Assembly (NCBI GenBank): GCA_934149115.1
Contig: CAKPDW010000040.1
Location: 1 to 13,296 of the forward strand
Direction: 5' to 3'
Source of the DNA: an uncultured Clostridia bacterium
GTDB lineage: Bacteria; Bacillota; Clostridia; TANB77; CAG-508
DNA length: 13,296 nucleotides
Position numbers and translations under genes: made by a program. The notes beneath the pieces are model-generated. The model saw only the letters and a list, made by a program, of their open reading frames with translations, was not told the DNA's origin and did not search any database. Shown piece by piece: positions 7,452 through 13,296 of this stretch; position 1 is the stretch's first letter, and each line of letters opens with the position of its first letter.

Positions 7452-8632
7452 TATTTATCCCCCCTTAAACCTAAATATCTATATGGATTTTCTACTTTGT
7501 TTTCTAGTTTGCTTAGATCTTCAAATACTGATTTTATTTCTTTTACTGTTGTATCTCTACCACCAATTCCATAAATGTAATTTACTGCTGGTATAGATAG
7601 TTTTTCGTTATACATTCCAGATACAACGTCTTCATAAAGTGCTCCTCCTTGACCGTTTAGGGAGTCTGCTTTATCAAGAATTGCTACTGATTTTACTTTA
7701 GATAGTGCTTTTGCAATTTCTTCTCCAGGGAATGGACGGAATACTCTGACTTTAAGTAGTCCTGCTTTGATTCCTTGATTTCTTAATTCATCTATTGTTG
7801 CTTTTACTGTTCCTGCTGTTGAGTTCATACATACGATTGCATAGTCAGCATCTTCTAATTTGTATTCTTCAAATAGTCCATATTTTCTTCCTGTCATTTT
7901 TTCAAATTCTTCTGCAACTTCTAATATTACTTTTTTTGCGTTTTTCATTGCAATTGCTTGTTGTGCCTTGTGTTCAAATAGGTATGCTTGTAAGTCTAAT
8001 GGTCCGATTGCCATTGGATTTTTATCATCTAATAAATAATGTTCTGGTTTATATTGACCTACGAAATTTTTTACTTTGTCATCTTCAATTAATTCTATAT
8101 TTTCAATAGAATGTGATGTTATGAAACCATCTTGGCATACCATTAGGGGAAGTAGAACGTCTTTGTGTTCTGCTATTCTGTTTGCCATTATTGTGTTGTC
8201 ATATGCTTCTTGGTTATTTTCAGAAAATAGTTGAATCCATCCGCTATCTCTAACTCCCATTGCATCTGAATGGTCGTTGTGTATGTTTAATGGCCCTGAT
8301 ACTGCTCTGTTTACAAGTGACATTACTATTGGTAAACGTAGGCTTGATGCAATATATACCATTTCCCACATTAGTGATAGTCCATTTGCTGATGTTGCTG
8401 TCATTGTTCTTGCTCCAGCTGCTTCTGATCCTATACATGCACTCATTGCACTGTGTTCACTTTCTACTGCTACAAAGTTTGTGTCAACTTGACCGTTGCT
8501 TACAAATGTTGAGAAGTATTGTGGTATTTCTGTTGATGGTGTGATAGGGAAGGCTGCTACTACATCAGGGTTTATTTGTTTCATTGCTGTGGCTACAGCT
8601 TCGTTTCCACTTAATCTTTCACGTATTCCCAT
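7451..8632 (-). CDS. porA: Pyruvate:ferredoxin oxidoreductase, alpha subunit
   Basis: This 393-residue subunit builds the active site together with PorB. The substrate motif PITPSTEIPQ lies at 29-38, with T31 matching the pyruvate-binding Thr of characterised enzymes. R109 in the VNRAVSGPLNIHNDHSD segment matches the carboxylate-binding Arg. The VESEHSAMSACIGSEAAGAR stretch (56-75) is also typical. The NDHSD...RDSGWIQLF segment favours pyruvate over branched-chain or 2-oxoglutarate substrates, although substrate cannot be proven from sequence. The start codon overlaps the porD stop as TAATG. A strong AAAGGAGGT site is embedded in the last codons of porD, so the two should be translated in a coupled way. 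Confidence 0.95.
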   Translation of the reverse strand: MGIRERLSGNEAVATAMKQINPDVVAAFPITPSTEIPQYFSTFVSNGQVDTNFVAVESEHSAMSACIGSEAAGARTMTATSANGLSLMWEMVYIASSLRLPIVMSLVNRAVSGPLNIHNDHSDAMGVRDSGWIQLFSENNQEAYDNTIMANRIAEHKDVLLPLMVCQDGFITSHSIENIELIEDDKVKNFVGQYKPEHYLLDDKNPMAIGPLDLQAYLFEHKAQQAIAMKNAKKVILEVAEEFEKMTGRKYGLFEEYKLEDADYAIVCMNSTAGTVKATIDELRNQGIKAGLLKVRVFRPFPGEEIAKALSKVKSVAILDKADSLNGQGGALYEDVVSGMYNEKLSIPAVNYIYGIGGRDTTVKEIKSVFEDLSKLENKVENPYRYLGLRGDK

Positions 8633-8925
8633 TATTTAACCTCCTTTTCTATTGCGTTGAATGGGCATGCTTTTAAACATACCATGCATCCTTTGCATGC
8701 ATCATAATTAAAGTCTGTTCTTTTTTGTTCTTTTGTTACTGGTATTGCATCATCTGGACATACTGGGAAGCATAGTCCACATTGTTTGCATTTTTCTTCT
8801 ATCCATATTGGCTTTTGACTTCTCCAATCACCGGTTTTAAATTCTTTTGCATTGCCGGCTGTGTAGATGTTGCCACCGATTGTTAAGTCTTGATATGGTG
8901 TTGATGGGTTTAGTTCTTTATTCAT
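8632..8925 (-). CDS. porD: Pyruvate:ferredoxin oxidoreductase, delta subunit (2x[4Fe-4S] ferredoxin)
   Basis: This 97-residue subunit carries electrons from the PorAB active site to external ferredoxin. Two complete CxxCxxCxxxCP motifs bind two [4Fe-4S] clusters: C46, C49, C52, C56 and C77, C80, C83, C87. The N-terminal 45 residues (GGNIYTAGNAKEFKTGDWR) are the usual PorD extension that docks on the other subunits. The start is set by AAAGGAGG upstream of the ATG. It is separated from porC by a 363-bp repeat-bearing gap, unlike the one-base overlaps with porA and porB downstream. Confidence 0.95.
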   Translation of the reverse strand: MNKELNPSTPYQDLTIGGNIYTAGNAKEFKTGDWRSQKPIWIEEKCKQCGLCFPVCPDDAIPVTKEQKRTDFNYDACKGCMVCLKACPFNAIEKEVK

Positions 8926-8940
8926 TTTTATAACCTCCTT

Positions 8941-9180
8941 TAATTTTGAAAATAATCATCATCTTACGTCGTTATTATGTTATTTAAACGCGGTCACGTA
9001 TCTATGGTTTGAAGATATTGACTGATAGCTGTCTTAAAATTTATTTTGAAATCCTCACGTACCTATGTACACTCCGGTATTCAAAATAAATTTTGCCTTG
9101 CTCTAAGTCAATCTTTTCAAACCTAGCTATGTTTGTTTTAAAATTAAATCCTAGTAATATAATAATTCTTTTCAAAATTA
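8941..9180. repeat. 240-bp imperfect inverted repeat between porC and porD
   Basis: The gap of 363 bp between porC and porD has no credible gene. It contains a long imperfect palindrome. Outer arms are a perfect 12 bp (TAATTTTGAAAA at 8941-8952, complement at 9169-9180). A middle pairing joins 9006-9029 with about 9100-9123 and includes 8 bp perfect at the base (9006-9013 with 9116-9123). A central stem of 15 bp is perfect (9036-9050 with 9080-9094), with a 29-nt loop. Both ends carry TA. This could be a MITE-like element with a TA target site, or a long structured RNA within the operon transcript. No transposase is present, and other copies would be needed to decide. Confidence 0.7.
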
Positions 9181-9279
9181 TGTGTTTTTTATAATTATCG
9201 ATTGAAAATTTTGTACTTAGCTCTAAGTCAATCTTTTCAAACCTTGTTATGATTGTTTAAAATTAAGTTCTAGTATATA
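9100..9279. repeat. Direct repeat with 120-bp period, partial third copy of the inverted-repeat arm
   Basis: The 25 bases at 9100-9124 are identical to 9220-9244, exactly 120 bp apart. Similarity continues for about 35 more bases in each copy with a few changes and one-base gaps. The second copy lies outside the 240-bp palindrome and abuts the end of porC. The arm at 9006-9029 could pair with either copy, so two alternative RNA folds are possible. Each copy also holds TTGACT on the minus strand. Only the inner copy has a weak -10 (TATTTT) at 17-bp spacing, so an internal promoter for porDAB is possible but poorly supported. Confidence 0.75.
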
Positions 9280-9288
9280 TTTTTTATT

Positions 9289-9870
9289 TTATTGTACTTT
9301 TTCTATTTCACAAAGTGCCATTTCAAGTGCTTTCATGTTTCCGTCGATTACTTCTGGTTTTTTTGCAAATTTGTGTTTGAATGATCCTATCATGTCTGCT
9401 AAAAATTCTTCTTCTGACATTACTTGACTTACTTTTACAATTGCTGCTAGCATTGGTGTGTTTGGAAAGTATCTTCCTAGTGCTTCCATTGATATTTTTT
9501 TGGCATCAATTTTGTAGATTGAGCCTTTGTAATTTTTTAATGCTTTTTTTAGTGTGTTGTTGTCTTTTATTGTGTTTATGACTATGGCTCCGTTTTCTTT
9601 TAATCCTGATGTTACATCAACTGTTTCTAATAGTGTGTCATCAACGACTACTACGTAGTCTGGTTCGTAGATGTTGCTGTGTATTGTTATTGGTGAATTG
9701 CTGATTCTGTTGTATGCTGTTATTGGTGCTCCCATTCTTTCAGGTCCGTATTCTGGAAATCCTTGTATGTATTTTCCTGTATTGAATGCTGCATCAGCAA
9801 GTAATAGAGATGCTGTTTTTGCTCCTTGTCCGCCTCTACCATGCCATCTTATTTCTATTAGGTTATTCAT
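9289..9870 (-). CDS. porC: Pyruvate:ferredoxin oxidoreductase, gamma subunit
   Basis: This 193-residue subunit is homologous to the CoA-binding domain of single-chain pyruvate:ferredoxin oxidoreductases. The glycine-rich GRGGQG at residues 11-16 and FPEYGPERMGAP at 38-49 are signatures of the 2-oxoacid:acceptor oxidoreductase gamma family. Length is normal. The start is set by AAGGAGGT (9876-9883) five bases upstream. Only 23 bp separate it from the preceding membrane-protein gene, so both are probably one transcript. Gene order porC-porD-porA-porB is the common order for four-subunit enzymes. Confidence 0.95.
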   Translation of the reverse strand: MNNLIEIRWHGRGGQGAKTASLLLADAAFNTGKYIQGFPEYGPERMGAPITAYNRISNSPITIHSNIYEPDYVVVVDDTLLETVDVTSGLKENGAIVINTIKDNNTLKKALKNYKGSIYKIDAKKISMEALGRYFPNTPMLAAIVKVSQVMSEEEFLADMIGSFKHKFAKKPEVIDGNMKALEMALCEIEKVQ

Positions 9871-9893
9871 TGTTTACCTCCTTATAAATTTTT

Positions 9894-10547
9894 TTATTTT
9901 CCTATCATGTTTAATTCAAATTCGTATCCTTCACCATTTTTACATGTTATAACTGCTGTGTTGTATTTTTTTCCGTTTTTTTCTGCTGTTGTTTCATATA
10001 CTGTGTCAACTTCTGGAATATTTTTTATTGTTCCTGCTATGTCAAAGCTTCCTGTTTGGAATGCTTTTTGAATATCAACATAGTATAGTTTTCCTGTTTT
10101 GCTTAATAGTAAAAATACTGGATAATCATAATTTTCTACATTAAAATAATGTACTGATTTTATTTCTTCTGTAATTCCACTTACTTTATATTCTTTTCCA
10201 ATTTCTACATGTGATGATGAGTTTAATAGTTTTTCTGAATCGTTTCCTATTAATACTGTAACTTCATTATTAGAAAGAATTGATATTAAGTATTTTTCTG
10301 TAGTTTCTGTTACTGGTTCGTATTTTGTATTTGTTGTATTATTTTCATCATGTATTACATCTGGAAGAGTTATTTCTGCATTTGATTCATCTACTGTTGT
10401 TAATTCTATTACATTGCCCTTAGTTGAGTTGGATTTTGCTGTATTGATCTTTTTTTGCGGTTTTAAAATTTTGTAGATTAAAAAAATGATTAAAATAATT
10501 GCAATTATTATAAGTAGTTTTTTTATTAATTTTTTTCTCCTTCGCAT
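9894..10547 (-). CDS. Membrane-anchored protein of unknown function, first gene of the por operon
   Basis: I do not recognise a named family for this 217-residue protein. A strongly basic start (MRRRKKLIKK) precedes one hydrophobic helix at about 11-28, giving a signal-anchor with the rest outside the membrane. Residues of about 35-80 are rich in Thr, Asn and Ser and look like a flexible linker. Residues 80-217 look beta-rich, with phrases such as GKEYKVSGI, YPVFLLLSKTGKLYYVDI and YNTAVITCKNGEGYEFEL that suggest a ligand-binding or propeller-like fold. There are no catalytic motifs and one Cys. The start has a good GGAGG site, the promoter is at 10571-10599, and porC follows after 23 bp. A direct role in pyruvate oxidation is not evident. 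Confidence 0.85.
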   Translation of the reverse strand: MRRRKKLIKKLLIIIAIILIIFLIYKILKPQKKINTAKSNSTKGNVIELTTVDESNAEITLPDVIHDENNTTNTKYEPVTETTEKYLISILSNNEVTVLIGNDSEKLLNSSSHVEIGKEYKVSGITEEIKSVHYFNVENYDYPVFLLLSKTGKLYYVDIQKAFQTGSFDIAGTIKNIPEVDTVYETTAEKNGKKYNTAVITCKNGEGYEFELNMIGK

Positions 10548-10570
10548 AATTTCCTCCTTTTATGTTTGTT

Positions 10571-10599
10571 ATTATATAAAATTTGAAGGAAATTATCAA
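10571..10599 (-). promoter_or_regulatory. Promoter of the membrane protein-porCDAB operon
   Basis: On the minus strand there is TTGATA (10599-10594, 5 of 6), a 17-bp spacer and a perfect TATAAT (10576-10571). The start would be near 10564, giving a short leader of about 16 nt. It is the best promoter candidate upstream of the whole minus-strand operon. Confidence 0.7.
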
Positions 10600-10714
10600 T
10601 CAATATTTGTAAGTTTCTTATGAAATCTTACTATTATATGGGATTCGAAATTTTGACTGATTGGTTTATATTTTGCAGTTGAGTGAAAATATTACAAAAA
10701 TATTACAATACTCA

Positions 10715-10743
10715 TTGACTTTTTTTGCAAAAAAATATAATAT
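10715..10743 (+). promoter_or_regulatory. minD promoter
   Basis: The -35 box is TTGACT (10715-10720), followed by an A/T-rich spacer. The -10 is either TATAAT (10736-10741) at a short 15-bp spacing or TAATAT (10738-10743) at 17 bp. The leader would be about 70 nt. It shows that minD can be transcribed without an upstream minC. Confidence 0.55.
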
Positions 10744-10810
10744 ATATATGATAAAAGAAAGAATTACGTATATATGCAACTCAGAGAAAGATAGCATTAT
10801 AAAAAAGAAT

Positions 10811-10815
10811 GGAGG
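10811..10815 (+). promoter_or_regulatory. Ribosome binding site that fixes the minD start
   Basis: GGAGG lies five bases before ATG 10821. An in-frame ATG at 10809 overlaps this site and so cannot use it. MinD proteins also begin just before the VIVITSGKGGVGKT strand, in agreement with 10821. Confidence 0.85.
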
Positions 10816-10820
10816 ATTTT

Positions 10821-11615
10821 ATGGGAGAAGTTATAGTCATAACATCAGGAAAAGGTGGAGTAGGAAAAACTACAACTACAGCTAATTTAGGTTCTGCTCT
10901 TGCATTGGCTGGGAAAAAGGTAGCATTAATTGATACAGATATAGGCTTGAGAAATTTAGATGTTGTTATGGGGCTAGAGAACAGAATTGTATATGATATA
11001 GTTGATGTTGTAGAAGAAAAATGTAAATTAAGACAAGCTTTAATTAAAGATAAACGTTTTAAAGAACTTTTTTTACTTCCAGCAGCTCAAACTAGAGATA
11101 AAACAGCTATTAATGAAGAACAAATGAAAAATTTAGTTTCTAAATTAAAGGGAGAATTTGATTATATTTTAATTGATTGTCCAGCTGGTATTGAACAAGG
11201 ATTTAAGAACGCTATTGTTGGCGCTGATAGGGCTATTGTTGTTACTACTGCCGAAATATCTGCTATTAGAGATGCTGATAGGATTATTGGTTTACTTGAA
11301 TCTTCTGAAATAAAAAATCCAGAATTGATTGTTAACAGATTAAGACCTAATATGGTTAGAAAAGGCGAAATGATGGATGTTGATGATATTGTTGATTTGT
11401 TGTCAATTGATTTAATTGGTGTTGTTCCAGATGATGAATTTATTATAACTCAAACAAATAAGGGTGAACCTGTTATTTCAAACAAGAGAGCTCCTTCTGG
11501 AAAAGCATATATTGAAATTTCAAGAAGAATTTTAGGAGAGAATGTTGAGATTACTGTACCTGGTAGAGAAGTTGGTTTCTTTTCTAAAATTAAAAGAGTA
11601 TTCAGTAAAAAATAA
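10821..11615 (+). CDS. minD: Septum site-determining ATPase MinD
   Basis: This 264-residue ParA/MinD-family ATPase binds the membrane as an ATP dimer and, with MinC and MinE, keeps division septa away from the poles. The deviant Walker A GKGGVGKT spans residues 10-17, with signature lysine K11 and K16. Catalytic-region aspartates D38 and D40 sit in LIDTDIGLRNLD, and the Walker B-like IDCPAGIE contains D119. The C-terminal end (GFFSKIKRVFSKK) is the amphipathic membrane-targeting helix. Length and motifs are standard. It is followed by minE after 19 bp. The upstream gene is divergent and is not minC. Confidence 0.97.
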   Translation: MGEVIVITSGKGGVGKTTTTANLGSALALAGKKVALIDTDIGLRNLDVVMGLENRIVYDIVDVVEEKCKLRQALIKDKRFKELFLLPAAQTRDKTAINEEQMKNLVSKLKGEFDYILIDCPAGIEQGFKNAIVGADRAIVVTTAEISAIRDADRIIGLLESSEIKNPELIVNRLRPNMVRKGEMMDVDDIVDLLSIDLIGVVPDDEFIITQTNKGEPVISNKRAPSGKAYIEISRRILGENVEITVPGREVGFFSKIKRVFSKK

Positions 11616-11634
11616 GAATAACTGGAGGTAAAAA

Positions 11635-12186
11635 ATGTTTGAAGGAATAACAAGTTTTTTCAAAAAGTTTATGAAAAATAATAGTGATATAGATGAAACT
11701 TCTAAGGATACTGCTAAAGAAAGATTACATTTGGTGTTGATGCAGGATAGGGCGAATGTTTCTGCTGATTTCTTGGATTTGATGAAACAAGAAATTATTG
11801 AAGTAATTAAAAAGTATGTAGAAGTTGATGAAAAAGATATAGATGTTAGATTAACTAATCAGGCTAATGATGATGGTACTAATGGTGCACCTGCTTTATA
11901 TGCTAATATTCCTATAGTTAATATAAAAAATGATGTTAAAGGTGAAAAGATGAGGAAAAAGGCTGAAGAGGAAAAAGACGAGAAAGAAGAATCTAATGAT
12001 GAAAAAATGCCTAAAAAAACAAGAAAAAGAACTAGAAGAAAATCTTCTAAGAAAAATGAAACAGCAGAGAGTGTGGAAAAAGAGATTAATGATGAAGTAG
12101 AGGATAGTATTGACGTTATTAAGAAAATGCCTGAATTAGATGAAGATGAAATAGAAGTAGAAGAAGTTGAAACAGAAGAAAAATAA
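11635..12186 (+). CDS. minE: MinE with an unusual charged C-terminal extension
   Basis: MinE stimulates MinD ATPase and drives its release from the membrane. Residues 1-100 are an ordinary MinE: N-terminal membrane helix (MFEGITSFFKKFMK), the MinD-contact segment AKERLHLVLMQDR (27-39), and the dimer region KQEIIEVIKKYVEVDEKDI ending in ANIPI (90-94). MinE is usually about 80-100 residues long. Here about 83 more residues follow, first mixed Lys/Glu, then a basic block (KKTRKRTRRKSSKK, 127-140), then a strongly acidic tail to 183. The reading frame is continuous, so this is a real extension if the sequence is right. The start has TGGAGGT upstream. The function of the tail is unknown; binding to nucleic acid, membrane or itself are guesses. 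Confidence 0.93.
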   Translation: MFEGITSFFKKFMKNNSDIDETSKDTAKERLHLVLMQDRANVSADFLDLMKQEIIEVIKKYVEVDEKDIDVRLTNQANDDGTNGAPALYANIPIVNIKNDVKGEKMRKKAEEEKDEKEESNDEKMPKKTRKRTRRKSSKKNETAESVEKEINDEVEDSIDVIKKMPELDEDEIEVEEVETEEK

Positions 12187-12232
12187 TATTTAGAATAGTG
12201 CTGTGTATTATGCAGACAAAGAGGTTTTTTGA

Positions 12233-13296
12233 ATGAGAAAGAAATTATTGAAAAATTTAGATTGGGGAGTGCTTATTTGCATAGGAATTCTTATTGCGAT
12301 TGGAATGACGGCACTCTTTTCTACTAGTCAGAATACAGAACATGCTGAATTTATAAAACAGTTGCAATGGCTCTTGGTTAGTATTCCAGTTTTTATACTG
12401 GTTGTTACTATTGATTATGACAAAATTTTGAGAATTGCTCCTGTTTTTTATGGTGCATGTGTATTTTTATTGGTGCTGGTATTGTTTACTGAACAAATAA
12501 ATGGTGCTAGTAGTTGGTTTAATATTGGAAGTTTTTCTTTTCAACCTTCTGAGTTTGGGAAAATTGCTACAATATTGTTTATTGCTTATGCATTGAATTT
12601 GCTACAGGCTCGTAATAAAAAAGAAATAAATAAGTTTCATAAGTTGCTTGCAGTATTGGCTATTGCAGGATTGCCTATTATGTTGATTGTTGTTGAACCT
12701 GATTTTGGGACTGCTACTGCTTATATTTTTGCAACTGTTTTTATTTTATTTGTTTCAGGAATTGATAAAAAATATATTTTTACGGCTATTATTTTGGTTG
12801 CTGTATTGATTCCTATTATTTATATGAATTTGCCTGAACATGCTTTGAAAAGAATTGATGTTTATTTACATCCTGAGAGTGACCCTAGGGGGGCTGGTTA
12901 TAATATTATTCAGTCTAAGTTGGCTATTGGGGCTGGACAGATTTTGGGTATGGGTTTATTACAGGGTAATCAGACTCAGCTTGGGTATTTGCATCCTAAG
13001 ACTACTGATTTCATTTTTTCTGCTATTGGTGAGGAAATGGGGTTTGTTATGGCGACTACGGTCATTATTACGTATGTTGTTTTGATTACTCGTATTATTT
13101 ATATTGCTAAGACTGCTAAGGATAATGTTGGTTCGTATATTGCTATTGGTATTGCTGGTATTTTGTGCTTTCATATGATTGAGAATATTGGTATGACTAT
13201 GGGACTTCTTCCTATTACTGGTGTGCCTCTTCCTTTTGTTAGTTATGGCGGTAGTTCTTTACTTACTAATTTTGTTTGTTTGGGGTTGGTTGTTAA
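12233..13296 (+). CDS. rodA: Rod shape-determining glycosyltransferase RodA (3' end beyond window)
   Basis: The first 354 codons of a SEDS-family peptidoglycan polymerase are present and the frame is open at the window edge. RodA polymerises lipid II during cell elongation together with a class B penicillin-binding protein. Visible family features are SFQPSEFGKIA (101-111), EPDFGTA (155-161), DPRGAGYNIIQSKLAIGAGQ (217-236), HPKTTDFIFSAIGEE (254-268) with D259 at the catalytic Asp position, and VPLPFVSYGGSSLL (331-344). The chain has many hydrophobic membrane helices. The start at 12233 has AGAGGT seven bases upstream and gives MRKKLLKNLDW, a typical RodA beginning. It follows minE by 46 bp with no terminator, so a minD-minE-rodA operon is likely. 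FtsW is the alternative, but the motifs and neighbourhood favour RodA. Confidence 0.92.
   Translation, partial: MRKKLLKNLDWGVLICIGILIAIGMTALFSTSQNTEHAEFIKQLQWLLVSIPVFILVVTIDYDKILRIAPVFYGACVFLLVLVLFTEQINGASSWFNIGSFSFQPSEFGKIATILFIAYALNLLQARNKKEINKFHKLLAVLAIAGLPIMLIVVEPDFGTATAYIFATVFILFVSGIDKKYIFTAIILVAVLIPIIYMNLPEHALKRIDVYLHPESDPRGAGYNIIQSKLAIGAGQILGMGLLQGNQTQLGYLHPKTTDFIFSAIGEEMGFVMATTVIITYVVLITRIIYIAKTAKDNVGSYIAIGIAGILCFHMIENIGMTMGLLPITGVPLPFVSYGGSSLLTNFVCLGLVV

Noticed and set aside
7795..8544. Plus-strand frames opposite porA
   Set aside because: They overlap a clearly coding gene, are Leu-rich shadows and have no ribosome binding sites.
8941..9280. CRISPR array
   Set aside because: Only two direct copies are present, one further copy is inverted, and spacing and unit length do not fit repeats with spacers.
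10571..10743. Overlapping divergent promoters between the por operon and minD
   Set aside because: The two promoters are over 100 bp apart and do not share bases, unlike those at 1461-1511.
10661..10885. 74-codon frame spanning the minD promoter
   Set aside because: It contains the promoter and ribosome binding site of minD and runs into minD in another frame.
12855..13174. Short frames on both strands within rodA
   Set aside because: They are out-of-frame shadows of a well-supported membrane protein.

Overview
The window comes from a low-GC Gram-positive (Firmicutes) genome, most likely an anaerobic member of the Clostridia. The evidence is the strong A/T bias, AGGAGG-type ribosome binding sites before almost every gene, sigma-A-like promoters, a ferredoxin-linked pyruvate oxidoreductase, a MinD/MinE pair followed by rodA, and a Gram-positive-style surface protein. 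The exact lineage is inference and cannot be fixed from this window.

Layout. (1) 1-1348, minus strand: a 3'-truncated tRNA-Gly(GCC) with its own promoter, then a secreted D-alanyl-D-alanine carboxypeptidase (DacF type). (2) 1349-1664: a divergent control region in which the dacF promoter and the first surface-protein promoter overlap at their -35 boxes. A second plus-strand promoter and the true start of the surface protein follow. (3) 1665-6335, plus strand: a 1556-residue surface protein with signal peptide, putative thioester domain, five repeats that look like isopeptide-forming domains with acidic linkers, and a C-terminal membrane anchor without an LPXTG box. (4) 6359-6477: two hairpin terminators between convergent genes. 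(5) 10599 down to 6492, minus strand: one apparent operon with a near-consensus promoter, encoding a membrane-anchored protein of unknown function and then the four subunits of pyruvate:ferredoxin oxidoreductase (porC, porD, porA, porB). A 363-bp gap between porC and porD holds a 240-bp imperfect inverted repeat and a 120-bp-spaced direct repeat. (6) 10715-13296, plus strand: minD, an unusually long minE, and rodA running off the window end.

How the genes fit together. DacF, RodA and MinDE belong to wall synthesis, elongation and division-site placement. The por operon makes acetyl-CoA and reduced ferredoxin from pyruvate in anaerobic metabolism. The surface protein is a likely adhesin.

The points most worth a second look are the surface protein with its possible non-canonical sorting signal, the inverted-repeat element inside the por operon, the overlapping divergent promoters, the roughly 80-residue charged tail on MinE, and a tRNA-Gly whose G19-C56 elbow pair appears replaced by A19-U56. 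No complete, clearly new multi-gene defence or mobile system is visible.
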